Origin: Candidatus Methylobacter oryzae
GTDB lineage: Bacteria > Pseudomonadota > Gammaproteobacteria > Methylococcales > Methylomonadaceae
Length of the DNA stretch: 64,000 nucleotides
Assembly (NCBI GenBank): GCA_945861405.1
Contig: CAMAUL010000006.1
Coordinates: 1-64,000 of the forward strand
Direction: 5' to 3'
Of this stretch, positions 1 to 9,194 are shown in pieces. Numbering within the stretch: position 1 is the stretch's first letter; each line of letters opens with the position of its first letter. Both the position numbers and the translations under genes were made by a program. The notes under the pieces are model-generated. The model ran no database searches and was not told the DNA's origin. It saw only the letters and a program-made list of their open reading frames with translations.

Positions 1-51
1 TACCTGAAAAACGTTTTTTGCAATATCTAAACCGATTGTCGTAATATTCAT
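1..51 (-). CDS. IS110-family transposase, N-terminal fragment
   Basis: Seventeen codons starting at the ATG complementary to 49-51 read MNITTIGLDIAKNVFQV, the typical start of IS110/IS1111 transposases. The GLDIAK segment contains the first acidic residue of the RuvC-like DEDD catalytic domain. The rest lies outside the window, so whether the gene is intact is unknown. Identification rests only on this short motif, which is characteristic. Confidence 0.75.
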   Translation of the reverse strand, partial: MNITTIGLDIAKNVFQV

Positions 52-160
52 GGCGGATTCCTCTTCTTCATTTAAGTGGTTGTTACTTTCTTCCACTTTG
101 GCACATCGCGATGCCGTTGGGAAGAGGAGGAGTCCATACCATTAACCTACGAATTTAATC
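1..160 (-). mobile_element. IS110-family element, 5' end (cut by window edge)
   Basis: The left edge carries the first 17 codons of an IS110-type transposase read leftward, followed upstream by about 100 bases of non-coding DNA (52-160). Short inverted pieces, CCTCTTC near 60 and GAAGAGG near 120, lie in this region. In IS110-family elements one non-coding end encodes the bridge (seek) RNA that directs target choice, so this stretch could hold that RNA if the element belongs to the subgroup with the RNA upstream of the transposase. The outer boundary cannot be fixed from the sequence; 160 is an estimate based on the next gene ending at 174. Confidence 0.55.
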
Positions 161-173
161 AAGAAAGTAGCGG

Positions 174-602
174 TTATTTCACTCGCTCAATATGAATCAT
201 GGTCGCCCGTAAAGAAGCCAGCACGTCGATAAACAAGCAAACCATTGAGCTGAAAATAAATAACACGCTGCACACGACAAACAAGATCAAAACTTCAGCG
301 TTGATTTGATCGCTAAACCGCAATGCTATTGAACCCAGCATAAACACGCCGCTGCTTATCGCGCTGCATAACAACAGGCCGAAACTCCACTTGAGCACGT
401 GGCATCGGTACACCATGGTGTTGAGTTCTATTTCCAGTTTTTCAGCTTCTTTACTGGTTTTCAGTTCGTTGTAAATGTCTCTGACCCGGCCGATGGCATG
501 GGTATAACGGGCATTCAAGGTCAGCACGAAAATGCCGATGCTGGAAAATAAAACCAGCGAGCTGGATACCAGTTCAACGATGCCATCCAGTTTGGATAGC
601 AT
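174..602 (-). CDS. DUF2721 family small membrane protein
   Basis: A 142-residue integral membrane protein with three hydrophobic segments, at about residues 8-30, 72-95 and 103-130, separated by a charged stretch (RVRDIYNELKTSKEAEKLE). This pattern and length fit the DUF2721 family, whose function is unknown. The start is ATG at 602; a TTG lies one codon upstream. The start codon overlaps the stop of the NnrS gene (TGATG), so it is the last gene of a tightly coupled three-gene operon with the secreted protein and NnrS. It ends close to the IS110 end. Confidence 0.75.
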   Translation of the reverse strand: MLSKLDGIVELVSSSLVLFSSIGIFVLTLNARYTHAIGRVRDIYNELKTSKEAEKLEIELNTMVYRCHVLKWSFGLLLCSAISSGVFMLGSIALRFSDQINAEVLILFVVCSVLFIFSSMVCLFIDVLASLRATMIHIERVK

Positions 603-1777
603 CAACCCTCCTGTCCGTCGATTCTGGCGCTGGCTAGTATCGGCGCATAAACAAACACGAATAACGAGAATGCCGCCAGCCAGAATAGCGTCGAGACATA
701 GATCAAGTTTTCGTACCAGCCCGGCATCGCTATCGGCAATAAAACCCGGAATAAGGCGGCGACATTAATCAATGCAAACGCGATAGCTATTGTGTTGGAC
801 GCTTTCATCGCCCGACCGGTGTGCCCCAGCGATACCCTCGCCATCATGCCCAGGGTTAACACGCCGATGCCTCCCAGCGTAAAGGCATGCAGCGCCAGTG
901 ACGGCAGCACCACCGAATAGGCCGACAATGCGGTCAACAAGAATCCCAGAATAATCCAGCCGTAACCGGCATAAAGCACCCACAACAACGGTATGTATAG
1001 GACGCGCTTTACATACCAGCCGGATAGTCTGGCGATGTTGACGGCAGCGGCAATAATCGCCGCCAAGGCCAGCAAGGTTCCTGAAATGCCGAACAGTTGC
1101 AGCGCAAATACGATGACGGCTGACGCTACCGACAGCTGATCCAGCAGCGGGTTTTTTATGATCAGCGTTCCCGGTATGCCGCGTTCGGTAAAGAAAGGAA
1201 ACACGCGCCCGGCGATGATCAAAATCAGGATGATGATCGTCGCAACGACCAGCTGGATTCCGTTTGCTGCGGTGTTAGTCTGCAAGCCCAGCATTTGAGC
1301 ATGGATCAAACCGTTGCCTATAGCCAACAGCAACAACAGCCCGATAAAAAATAGATTCCGGTATTGTCTGGCTTCAATGATCGGCTTGCTGACTTGATAG
1401 GCCAGGGTGGGCAGAAAGGAAAAATCCACCAGTGCGATTAAGGCGTCAGACAGTTCGTCGGCATAAAACGGCAGGATGCGGCCATAGAGCCATAGCAGGC
1501 ACAGGCTTGCCAACGGGTCGCCGGTGATGGTTTGCTTGCCCGTCCAGTTTTTAACCGCCGTCAATAAAAACCCTGCAATGACAGCTACGGCATAACCCAA
1601 CAGCATTTCGTGCGCATGCCAGTAGCTATCAGTGAAATAATGTTCCGTTGTTAAGCTGCCGTTGAACAGGGTATTCCAAAACAGGATCAGGATCAGCGCC
1701 GCGAGTCCTGCCAACGCGAAAAAGGCTCTAAAGCCCAGAGCGAAAAGGGGATAGTCAAAAATGGGGGGTGATTTCAT
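602..1777 (-). CDS. NnrS family polytopic membrane protein
   Basis: A 391-residue protein made almost entirely of hydrophobic helices (about 12). It carries NnrS-family signatures: a His-rich HAHEMLLGYAVAVIAGFLLT segment near residue 55, RVFPFFTERGIPG in the middle, and LHAFTLGGIGVLTLGMMAR toward the C-terminus. NnrS proteins are haem- and copper-containing membrane proteins found with denitrification and nitric-oxide stress genes; the biochemical role is not settled. It overlaps its upstream neighbour by 4 bp (ATGA) and its downstream neighbour by 1 bp. No NO reductase or NnrR-type regulator is visible nearby. Confidence 0.88.
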   Translation of the reverse strand: MKSPPIFDYPLFALGFRAFFALAGLAALILILFWNTLFNGSLTTEHYFTDSYWHAHEMLLGYAVAVIAGFLLTAVKNWTGKQTITGDPLASLCLLWLYGRILPFYADELSDALIALVDFSFLPTLAYQVSKPIIEARQYRNLFFIGLLLLLAIGNGLIHAQMLGLQTNTAANGIQLVVATIIILILIIAGRVFPFFTERGIPGTLIIKNPLLDQLSVASAVIVFALQLFGISGTLLALAAIIAAAVNIARLSGWYVKRVLYIPLLWVLYAGYGWIILGFLLTALSAYSVVLPSLALHAFTLGGIGVLTLGMMARVSLGHTGRAMKASNTIAIAFALINVAALFRVLLPIAMPGWYENLIYVSTLFWLAAFSLFVFVYAPILASARIDGQEG

Positions 1778-2421
1778 TGCATTTCCCGGATGATTCGTTT
1801 TATTTTGCCCAGCACTTGCTGTTGCTGGTCTGGCGACAGTTTGGCAAAGTCCTGTTCGAGTTCGCTCAAGCTATAAACAGGCTCACCGGTTGCGTTGCCG
1901 GACAAGCTAAGGCCGCAATCGGCAACGACGTGTTTAACGGGGTCGGCAGCGTTTTCTAACGGCATTGCGGCGGACAGAACCGTGCGTATCATGGTGTTGA
2001 CGCGAATAAATATGGACTGCCCAGTCAACAGGTCATCGACAATGCGCTTGGCCTGATCTTCGGTATAGCCTCTACGCTTGGTGTCTTTAAAGGTTTTCAT
2101 TTGCAGCGTAACGGGGGGATTCTTGTCGATTTGGTATTCAAAACCAAAGGCGCTGCCTTGCGAGGCAATCAAGCTGTCGGCGTCAACAGCCACATGCAAG
2201 GTATTGTCCTTGCAGACGACTTCCAGCCTGATGTTGTCATAAAGACCGCGAGGCGGCAGCGGCGACAACGCAAAGCTATAGCTTCGATTTGTTAAGCGGT
2301 CGTTTTCCTGGTGATAGCTCCAGGTATTGTCGGCGGATACGGATAAGGGGCATAAAATCAGCAGCGTCAACAGGAGTCGTTGGATGGCTTGGTTAAATGC
2401 TAAAAGACGGTTATGTTTCAT
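1774..2421 (-). CDS. Secreted protein of unknown function upstream of NnrS
   Basis: A 215-residue protein with an N-terminal signal peptide (hydrophobic LLLTLLILCPLSVSA, probable cleavage after SVSA near residue 30), so it is probably periplasmic. The mature part is soluble, with two cysteines near residues 70 and 168 that could form a disulphide, and a Gln/Lys-rich C-terminus. I do not recognise the family. Because it is translationally coupled to NnrS by an ATGA overlap, a role in the same membrane or NO-related process is likely, but that is inference. Confidence 0.7.
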   Translation of the reverse strand: MKHNRLLAFNQAIQRLLLTLLILCPLSVSADNTWSYHQENDRLTNRSYSFALSPLPPRGLYDNIRLEVVCKDNTLHVAVDADSLIASQGSAFGFEYQIDKNPPVTLQMKTFKDTKRRGYTEDQAKRIVDDLLTGQSIFIRVNTMIRTVLSAAMPLENAADPVKHVVADCGLSLSGNATGEPVYSLSELEQDFAKLSPDQQQQVLGKIKRIIREMQ

Positions 2422-2449
2422 GTTGGTGTCCCCAGATCCAAGTGTCCTA

Positions 2450-2620
2450 TCATTCCATTAACTTGAAGAAGCTTTTCGGCGCGCCGCATATCGGGCAATC
2501 CCAGCTGTCGGGAATATCCATCCAGCGGGTTCCCGGTGCAATGCCGCTGTCAGGATCACCTTTGGCTTCGTCATAAATATGCTCACATTCCAAACAGTGG
2601 TATTTTTTAAAGTCCGACAT
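2450..2620 (-). CDS. Rubredoxin
   Basis: A 56-residue protein with the two iron-binding motifs of rubredoxin: CLEC near residue 9 (CxxC) and CPICG near residue 42, with the conserved DPDSGIAPGTRW segment between them. Rubredoxins bind a single Fe with four cysteines and act as cytosolic one-electron carriers, for example for alkane hydroxylase or for oxygen and NO detoxifying enzymes. It starts at the ATG complementary to 2618-2620 and stops 29 bases before the secreted-protein/NnrS operon on the same strand, so it may be co-transcribed with it. Confidence 0.93.
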   Translation of the reverse strand: MSDFKKYHCLECEHIYDEAKGDPDSGIAPGTRWMDIPDSWDCPICGAPKSFFKLME

Positions 2621-2681
2621 AGGGCGCCTTATTAAAATAATTGAAAGGGTAGTCTACGCGTATTGGAAGCAAGCCGCACGG

Positions 2682-3626
2682 TTAACCTTTGCCGCGCGTA
2701 CGGGTTCTAGGGTTGGTGCTGGTAGGTGATTTGTCCTTGGAAATTTCCAGCGTCTCAAAGCGTTTTTCAATAAATTGAATGATTAAATCGGCAATATCCT
2801 TGCCGCTAGCGGCCTCGATGCCTTGTAGTCCGGGCGATGAATTTACTTCCATAATCACCGGGCCGTGATTGGATCGCAGCATATCGACGCCGCACACATT
2901 CAGACCCATGATTTTTGCGGCTCGCACGGCGGTAGAGCGCTCTTCGGGCGTCAACCGCACTAAAGCCGCAGAACCGCCACGGTGTAAATTCGAACGAAAC
3001 TCGCCTGTATTTGCTTGTCGCTTCATCGCGGCGACGACTTTGCCATCCACCACAAAGCAACGAATGTCACTGCCGCCTGCTTCCTTGATAAACTCCTGCA
3101 CCATGATGTTGGCTTTGAGTCCCATGAAAGCCTGAATAACGCTTTCTGCGGCATTATGGGTCTCAGCCAAAACTACGCCGATGCCTTGCGTGCCTTCCAG
3201 CAGTTTGATTACCAGCGGCGCGCCGCCGACTTGGGCGATTAAATCTTCAATATCGTCAGGGTTATTGGCAAAGCCGGTGACCGGCAGGCCGATGCCTTTC
3301 CTGGCCAGTAACTGGGTCGATCTTAATTTATCGCGCGACCGCGAGATGGCTACCGACTCGTTCAACGGAAACACATTCATCATTTCGAATTGTCTGAGTA
3401 CCGCAGTCCCGTAGAACGTGACTGAAGCGCCGATCCGGGGAATAACGGCATCGAAGCCCGTCAAGTCTTCGCCCCGATAATGAATGGACGGATTATGCGA
3501 GGTAATATTCATATAGCAACGCAATACATCCAAAACCCGTACCTTATGTCCCCTGGCTTCTGCGGCTTTAACCAGCCGAGAGGTCGAATACAGTTTGGGG
3601 TTACGGGACAAAATAGCAATTTTCAT
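2682..3626 (-). CDS. rimK: RimK, ATP-grasp ribosomal protein S6 modification ligase
   Basis: A 314-residue ATP-grasp ligase of the RimK family, which adds glutamates to the C-terminus of ribosomal protein S6. The N-terminal domain begins [19 protein letters not shown]. The ATP-grasp core contains a lid region (EGTQGIGV near residue 145), a QEFI strand, a [17 protein letters not shown] segment and the Mg-binding ending [15 protein letters not shown]. The final 20 residues are a basic, low-complexity tail ([13 protein letters not shown]) beyond the usual end of the fold. It stands alone, upstream of rubredoxin on the same strand. Confidence 0.92.
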   Translation of the reverse strand: MKIAILSRNPKLYSTSRLVKAAEARGHKVRVLDVLRCYMNITSHNPSIHYRGEDLTGFDAVIPRIGASVTFYGTAVLRQFEMMNVFPLNESVAISRSRDKLRSTQLLARKGIGLPVTGFANNPDDIEDLIAQVGGAPLVIKLLEGTQGIGVVLAETHNAAESVIQAFMGLKANIMVQEFIKEAGGSDIRCFVVDGKVVAAMKRQANTGEFRSNLHRGGSAALVRLTPEERSTAVRAAKIMGLNVCGVDMLRSNHGPVIMEVNSSPGLQGIEAASGKDIADLIIQFIEKRFETLEISKDKSPTSTNPRTRTRGKG

Positions 3627-3759
3627 AAAAAGGTAAAGTTCTCGATTTATTTAGTAAGGTAAAGACATATTTTGACACGAAATAAGGCTGGATGCTTTAG
3701 AAATAGGGGCGGGTAGGGCGGTCGAGTTAAAACCGCTTTAAAAACAGGATGGTAATTGG

Positions 3760-4401
3760 CTAAGTCGCGGCGTCTTTGGTATTCAGACTACCATGCAGGA
3801 ACAAGTCAATAGCCCGTCGCACCCAGACATCGATTTCCGCTTCATCGGGCGTTGGTTCCAAACCGAGTTGCAGTTTTTGAAACCGTTCACTGCGTAATGC
3901 GCTCAAGAATTGGTCGGCGAGAAAATGCGGATCCATGGCGGCAAAATAGCCCGCTTGCTGCTGCCGGGCGAAAAATTGAGTGAGGTGATCAAGGGTGCGC
4001 TGCGGCCCTTGTTCATAGAATTGGGTGGCGAGGTCAGGGAAGCGTAACGACTCGCCGATCAGTATGGCGCGTATGCGCACCACGTCCGGCCGTGTGATGC
4101 TGTGCAGGAATTGTTTGGCAAAAGAAGCTAGCGCTTCCTCTGGAGAACGCTCCAGAACGTGTTCTTCCGACAGGCTGGTGACGAATTGGTCGCTGCAACG
4201 TCGTATCACCGCGCCGAATAGTCCGGCCTTACCGCCGAACTGGCTATAGATGGTTCGCATAGACACCCGCGCTTCCTTGGCGATGGTTTCCAGACTGAGG
4301 TTTCCGTAACCGTATTCAAGAAAAAGGCTGATGGCGGTGTCCAGTAATCGATCTCGGCTTAGAAGTTCCTCTCCTTTACGAGGACGCCCGCATTTAATCA
4401 T
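3760..4401 (-). CDS. TetR/AcrR family repressor, probably of the adjacent efflux operon
   Basis: A 213-residue TetR-type regulator. The N-terminal helix-turn-helix spans about residues 15-60 (LLDTAISLFLEYGYGNLSLE, then IAKEARVSMRTIYSQFGGKA); the C-terminal half is a helical ligand-binding and dimer domain. It is divergent from the RND efflux operon that starts at 4568, the standard arrangement for a local repressor such as AcrR. An imperfect palindrome in the shared promoter region (4437-4460) is a candidate operator. The ligand cannot be told from sequence. Confidence 0.88.
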   Translation of the reverse strand: MIKCGRPRKGEELLSRDRLLDTAISLFLEYGYGNLSLETIAKEARVSMRTIYSQFGGKAGLFGAVIRRCSDQFVTSLSEEHVLERSPEEALASFAKQFLHSITRPDVVRIRAILIGESLRFPDLATQFYEQGPQRTLDHLTQFFARQQQAGYFAAMDPHFLADQFLSALRSERFQKLQLGLEPTPDEAEIDVWVRRAIDLFLHGSLNTKDAAT

Positions 4402-4423
4402 GGTGTAGTGCTCATAAAATTAA

Positions 4424-4460
4424 TTGACTCAAACTGTATCATATCTTAAATTAAATGATA
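4424..4460 (+). promoter_or_regulatory. Candidate efflux-operon promoter and TetR operator
   Basis: The divergent gap between the TetR gene and the efflux operon contains TTGACT at 4424-4429 and TAAATT at 4447-4452 (17-base spacing), and the inverted repeat TATCAT-N12-ATGATA at 4437-4460, which overlaps the promoter spacer and -10. A repressor bound there would block polymerase. The elements are visible; their function is inference. Confidence 0.35.
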
Positions 4461-4567
4461 ATATGTCTTACCATTTATTGCTATTAAAGATTCAGGGTGT
4501 AAAAAGGATGAAAACAGAAACGTCTATATCGGTAGTCATCCATCGCTCAAGCCCGTCTGGGAGATCA

Positions 4568-5722
4568 ATGCAACGCACACGAAACGGCCTGCTGGTCGCC
4601 ACCATTCTGATAGCGATGATCGGCTGCGGAAATCATAACGATTCGGGTTCTAAACAGGCCCCGTTGCCCAATGTCAAAATCGCACAGCCGCTGTCGCAAG
4701 AAGTGACCGAATGGGATGAATACACCGGGCGCATCGAGGCGGTCAACTCAGTCGATGTCCGTGCACGGGTCAGCGGCTATCTGGAGAAAGTGAATTTCAA
4801 GGCTGGCGACAAGGTCAGCAAAGGCGATCTGTTATTTCAGATCGATCCGAAACCCTACACTGCGCAATTAAACTATGCCCAAGCTGAATTGGAGCGCGCC
4901 AAATCCAAGCACGAATTGGCAAAAAACGACCTGTCACGCGCCGAGCGTTTGTTTCATGCCAAAGCCATCTCCGAAGAAGAGTATGATGCCCGCAGCAAGG
5001 GGCTGAGAGAGGCTGCTGCGGCAATTCAGTCTGCGGAAGCCAATGCTTACACGGCGAGGTTGAATTTAGAGTACACCCAAGTGCGCTCCCCGATAGACGG
5101 CCGGATTGGACGTGAGTTAATCACTGTCGGCAATGTGGTCAATGGAGGCGGAGGCGATGCGACCTTACTGACCTTCATCGTCTCCACCGACCCTGTTTAT
5201 GTTTACGTAGATGCGGACGAACGCTCGGTACTGAAATACCGCCGACAGGCTAAAAAAGGCGGTCGCGGCAGTCTAGGCGATGAACAGACCCCGGTAGAGT
5301 TGGCCGTGGCGGATGAGGTTGGTTTTCCGCACCAAGGCCATCTCGACTATATAGCGCCGCGTGAAGATGCAGCCACCGGCACCTTGTCGTTGCGGGGAGT
5401 GTTCGCCAACCCGGACGAATTGTTAAGCCCCGGTTTTTTTGCCCGAATGCGGATACGCCAAAGCGCGCCGTATCCAGCAATTTTACTTCCCGACCGGGCC
5501 ATCGGCACGGATCAGGCACAGCGCTTCGTGTGGGTAGTGAATCAGGAAAACCAGGTGGAATATCGTAAGGTGGAGCTAGGTGCGCATATCGGCCAGTCCC
5601 GTGTGATCACCCAAGGTTTGAAGTCTGAAGAATGGGCGGTCATCGAAGGCATTCAGAAGCTTAAGCCGGGCATCAAGGTGAATCCGGAACGTATCACGCT
5701 GACAGTGCAGGAGAAATTGTAA
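4568..5722 (+). CDS. RND efflux periplasmic adaptor (membrane fusion lipoprotein)
   Basis: Periplasmic adaptor of a tripartite RND pump, joining the inner-membrane transporter to the outer-membrane channel. The chosen ATG at 4568 follows GGGAG and gives a lipoprotein signal ending IAMIGC, so Cys near residue 20 would be lipidated. An upstream ATG at 4508 after AAAAAGG would add 20 residues. Family features follow: VDVRARVSGYLEKVNF (lipoyl half), a helical hairpin around AELERAKSKHELAKNDLSRA, and YTQVRSPIDGRIGR on the return strand. It is first in an operon with the RND permease and a damaged outer-membrane factor. Confidence 0.92.
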   Translation: MQRTRNGLLVATILIAMIGCGNHNDSGSKQAPLPNVKIAQPLSQEVTEWDEYTGRIEAVNSVDVRARVSGYLEKVNFKAGDKVSKGDLLFQIDPKPYTAQLNYAQAELERAKSKHELAKNDLSRAERLFHAKAISEEEYDARSKGLREAAAAIQSAEANAYTARLNLEYTQVRSPIDGRIGRELITVGNVVNGGGGDATLLTFIVSTDPVYVYVDADERSVLKYRRQAKKGGRGSLGDEQTPVELAVADEVGFPHQGHLDYIAPREDAATGTLSLRGVFANPDELLSPGFFARMRIRQSAPYPAILLPDRAIGTDQAQRFVWVVNQENQVEYRKVELGAHIGQSRVITQGLKSEEWAVIEGIQKLKPGIKVNPERITLTVQEKL

Positions 5723-5931
5723 AAAACATTTTTCAGTACAAAGTTCAAATAGAACACGGATGACACGGAATTAAACGGATAGGCACTGATTTAAAATTTA
5801 GCTTTTTAATAATCCGTGTAAATCTGTCCAATCCGTGTCGCCTAAAGCGCCTACTGTTGGCATCCGTGTTCTATTTATTGGCTTACTTCACATAACGCTT
5901 TCACAGCCATTAAAATGGCGAGCAATAGACC
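5723..5931 (+). repeat. AACACGGAT-type palindromic repeat between efflux genes
   Basis: The 209-base gap holds an element from about 5749 to 5876 with inverted ends: ATAGAACACGGAT on the left and ATCCGTGTTCTAT on the right, with further CCGTGT/CGGAT pieces inside. Related copies occur near 21659 (left part only) and at 47263-47429. It separates two genes that should be co-transcribed, so its RNA could fold as a hairpin in the operon mRNA. No gene is seen in the gap. Confidence 0.75.
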
Positions 5932-8900
5932 ATGAACCGATTCACCCATTTTTTCATCGACCGGCCGATTTTCGCATCGGTATTGTCCATCGTGATTGTG
6001 CTGGTCGGCAGCCTTGCGCTGATCGGCCTGCCGGTTGCCCAATATCCCGAGATTGCGCCGCCCACCGTGTTGGTGAGTGCGGTCTACCCCGGAGCCAACG
6101 CCAAGGTGGTGGCCGAAACCGTAGCGACGCCTATCGAGCAGGAAGTGAACGGCATCGAGGATATGTTGTACATGACCTCGCAGTCCACCAATAGCGGCAA
6201 CATGGCGCTGACCATTACCTTCAAGCCGGGAACCAATCTGGACAAAGCGCAGGTGCAGGTGCAAAACCGCGTGGCGCTGGCCGAACCCAAGCTGCCCCAG
6301 GAAGTGGCCAGGCAAGGCCTCAGTGTTAAAAAACGCAGCCCAGACCTGAGTCTGGTCGTCAACCTGATCTCCCCGGACAAACGCTACGACAGCGTATATC
6401 TGAGTAATTACGCGCTGCTGCAACTCAAAGACGCTCTGGCGCGGCTGCCTGGAGTCGGCGATATTGCGATTTTCGGCGCACGCGACTACAGCATGCGCCT
6501 GTGGCTGAACCCGGAGAAAATTGCCGCCCGCAACCTGACCGCCAGCGACGTGGTCAGCGCCATCCGTGAACAAAACGTCCAGGTCGCGGCGGGCGTGGTC
6601 GGCCAGCAGCCTGCAAAGCAAAGCGCCGATTTTCAGTACACGGTCAGCACATCGGGACGGTTGATGGAGGCCGAGCAGTTCGCCGAAATCGTGATTAAAC
6701 AGGGCAAAGACGGACAGGTGACCCGCCTGAAGGACGTGGCTAGGATCGAACTGGGAGCCAAGGATTATAATTCGGGGCTGCTGCTGGACGGCGAACCCAG
6801 CGTGGGGCTTGCCATTTTCCAGTTGCCGGGTTCCAACGCGCTGGAAACCAGAAAAGCGGTGTTGGACACCATGGAGAAGCTTAAGCCGCGCTTCCCCCAG
6901 GGACTGGATTACACGCTGATCTACGACACCGTGGTATTCGTGCAGCAGTCCATCGACGCAGTGCTCAAAACCTTGCTCGAGGCCATCCTGCTGGTGGTGC
7001 TGGTGGTGGTGATATTTTTGCAGAACTGGCGCGCCACCATCATCCCGCTGCTTGCCGTGCCGGTCTCATTGATCGGCACTTTCGCGGTGATGTCGGCTAT
7101 GGGTTTGTCGCTGAACACTTTGTCGTTGTTCGGTCTGGTGCTGGCTATCGGTATCGTCGTCGATGACGCCATCGTGGTGGTGGAAAATGTGGAGCGCCAT
7201 ATTGCCTTAGGCTTGACGGCAAGGGATGCGACCCGCAAAGCCATGGGAGAGGTCGTCGGCCCTATTATTGCCACGGCGCTGGTTCTGGTCGCCGTATTTG
7301 TGCCTACCGCTTTCATCACCGGCGTTTCGGGCGCTTTTTACAAACAGTTTGCGTTGACCATCGCAGTGTCCACGGTGATTTCGGCGTTCAATTCGTTGAC
7401 CTTAAGTCCGGCCCTGTGCGCGCTGCTGCTGGATCGGGCGCATGGCGACAAAGACTGGTTTACGCGGCTGTTCGACCGGCTGTTCGGCTGGTTCTTCGTC
7501 CGTTTCAACCGTTTTTTCGACTCGTTCAGCGCAGGCTACGCACGTCTGGTCGGCAGGCTGATTCGGATGACGGTAGTCGTGTTAGTGCTCTATGCGGGAC
7601 TCAATGGACTCAATTTGCTGGCTTTTGAAAAAGTGCCGACCGGCTTCATTCCCCAGCAGGATCAAGGTTACCTGATTCTGCATGTGCAGTTGCCCGATGC
7701 GGCCTCGCTGGCCCGTACCCAGGAAGTGGTTCAGCAGGCTACCCGTATTATCCTGAAAACGGAAGGGGTCAAGCATGTCATCGCCTATGCCGGTTATTCG
7801 TTTTTGGCCGGCTCCAATCAATCCAATGTCGCAACGATGTTCGCCAGACTGGAGCCTTTCGAGCAACGCGCAGGCCACCCTGAACTTCACTCCGACGCAG
7901 TGGTCAAGAGACTCCAACAGAATCTTGCCCAAGTCGAGGGGGCTTATATTGCCGCATTTCCGCCGCCTCCGATTCGGGGCATGAGCGTGGTTGGCGGTTT
8001 CAAACTGCAAGTTCAGGATCGCTCCAATGCCGGTATCGACGCGCTGCAAAGCACTGTCAACGAGCTGATCGCCAAGGGCAATCAACAACCGGGCTTGGCT
8101 GGGCTGTTTACGACCTTCCGCGCCGGAGTGCCGCAACTGTTCCTGGACGTGGATCGTACCCGAGTCAAGTCTATGGATGTGCCGTTGAAAGAGGTGTTTG
8201 ACACCTTGCAGATTTACCTGGGTTCGCTTTATGTCAATGACTTCAACAGTTTCGGGCGAACCTACCAAGTGGTGGCGCAAGCCGATTCGGAATTTCGGAT
8301 GAAACCGTCGGACATCGCCGAGTTAAAGACGCGCAACCTGCAAGGAGGCATGGTGCCGCTCGGGTCGCTGATGTCGGTTAAAGAAATTACCGGCCCTGAT
8401 AAAATCACTCACTACAACATGTATCCTGCGGCTGAAATTAACGGCAGTACCTTACCCGGAATCAGCACCGGCGATGCGATAACTACCATGAACAAGCTGA
8501 TGAACGCAGAGCTGCCGCCCGGGTTCGACTTCGAATGGACTGAACTCAGCCTGCAACAGATCTTGGCGGGTAACGTCGCGCTGCTGGTTTTTCCGCTGAG
8601 CGTGATCTTCGTGTTTTTGGCTCTGGCGGCCCAATATGAAAGCTGGTCGTTGCCGTTTGCGGTGATCCTGATTGTGCCGATGTGTATTCTGTGTTCCTTG
8701 GCAGGCGTGTGGCTGCGCGGCATGGACAATAATATCTTCACCCAGGTTGGATTCATCGTATTGGTGGGATTGGCCAGCAAGAACGCGATTCTGATCGTGG
8801 AATTCGCCAAGCGGCGTCAAGAAGACGGGCTAAACCGTTTCGATGCGGCCGTGGAGGCGGCGCGGATCCGATTGAGGCCCATTTTGATGACCTCATTCGC

Positions 8901-9117
8901 TTTCATCATGGGCGTGTTTCCGCTGGTCATAGCCCAAGGCGCGGGAGCCGAATCCAGGCGGTTGCTGGGTACTGCGGTGTTTAGCGGCATGCTGGGCGTG
9001 ACCTTCTTCGGACTGCTGCTGACACCGATTTTCTACGTGATTGCGCAGGCCTTGGCACAACGCTGGGAATCTTCTCGGCACAAGTTGCCTAATGCTTCTT
9101 CCACTCACGATTTATGA
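5932..9117 (+). CDS. RND efflux transporter permease (AcrB/MexF type)
   Basis: A 1061-residue HAE1-family RND transporter of normal length. It starts MNRFTHFFIDRPIFASVLS, typical of the family, with the first membrane helix at residues 10-30, a large periplasmic loop (about 35-340), helices 2-6 (340-500), a second periplasmic loop (about 570-870) and six C-terminal helices. The proton-relay Asp pair is present in VVDDAIVVVENVERH near residue 405. It exports drugs or toxic small molecules using the proton gradient with the upstream adaptor and downstream channel. The nearest well-known relatives look like MexF-type pumps; the substrate is unknown. Confidence 0.95.
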   Translation: MNRFTHFFIDRPIFASVLSIVIVLVGSLALIGLPVAQYPEIAPPTVLVSAVYPGANAKVVAETVATPIEQEVNGIEDMLYMTSQSTNSGNMALTITFKPGTNLDKAQVQVQNRVALAEPKLPQEVARQGLSVKKRSPDLSLVVNLISPDKRYDSVYLSNYALLQLKDALARLPGVGDIAIFGARDYSMRLWLNPEKIAARNLTASDVVSAIREQNVQVAAGVVGQQPAKQSADFQYTVSTSGRLMEAEQFAEIVIKQGKDGQVTRLKDVARIELGAKDYNSGLLLDGEPSVGLAIFQLPGSNALETRKAVLDTMEKLKPRFPQGLDYTLIYDTVVFVQQSIDAVLKTLLEAILLVVLVVVIFLQNWRATIIPLLAVPVSLIGTFAVMSAMGLSLNTLSLFGLVLAIGIVVDDAIVVVENVERHIALGLTARDATRKAMGEVVGPIIATALVLVAVFVPTAFITGVSGAFYKQFALTIAVSTVISAFNSLTLSPALCALLLDRAHGDKDWFTRLFDRLFGWFFVRFNRFFDSFSAGYARLVGRLIRMTVVVLVLYAGLNGLNLLAFEKVPTGFIPQQDQGYLILHVQLPDAASLARTQEVVQQATRIILKTEGVKHVIAYAGYSFLAGSNQSNVATMFARLEPFEQRAGHPELHSDAVVKRLQQNLAQVEGAYIAAFPPPPIRGMSVVGGFKLQVQDRSNAGIDALQSTVNELIAKGNQQPGLAGLFTTFRAGVPQLFLDVDRTRVKSMDVPLKEVFDTLQIYLGSLYVNDFNSFGRTYQVVAQADSEFRMKPSDIAELKTRNLQGGMVPLGSLMSVKEITGPDKITHYNMYPAAEINGSTLPGISTGDAITTMNKLMNAELPPGFDFEWTELSLQQILAGNVALLVFPLSVIFVFLALAAQYESWSLPFAVILIVPMCILCSLAGVWLRGMDNNIFTQVGFIVLVGLASKNAILIVEFAKRRQEDGLNRFDAAVEAARIRLRPILMTSFAFIMGVFPLVIAQGAGAESRRLLGTAVFSGMLGVTFFGLLLTPIFYVIAQALAQRWESSRHKLPNASSTHDL

Positions 9118-9132
9118 AAAGACTATGTCAAT

Positions 9133-9178
9133 TGGAGTGCAAGCTTTGCTTGCATTTGCAGGCGAAGCCTGCACTCCA
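9133..9178 (+). repeat. GGAGTGCA palindromic repeat
   Basis: A near-perfect hairpin with ends GGAGTGCA and TGCACTCC and inner arms GCTTTGCTTGCA and TGCAGGCGAAGC. Related units occur at 39279-39324, 47315-47372 and 59305-59350. Here it lies just after the RND permease stop, between it and the outer-membrane factor gene. Confidence 0.75.
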
Positions 9179-9194
9179 GTCTCACTATTTAACG

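Noticed and set aside
5875-6621. A 248-codon frame antisense to the RND permease
   Set aside because: It lies entirely over the strongly conserved permease gene; His/Gln/Arg-rich composition is typical of a shadow frame.
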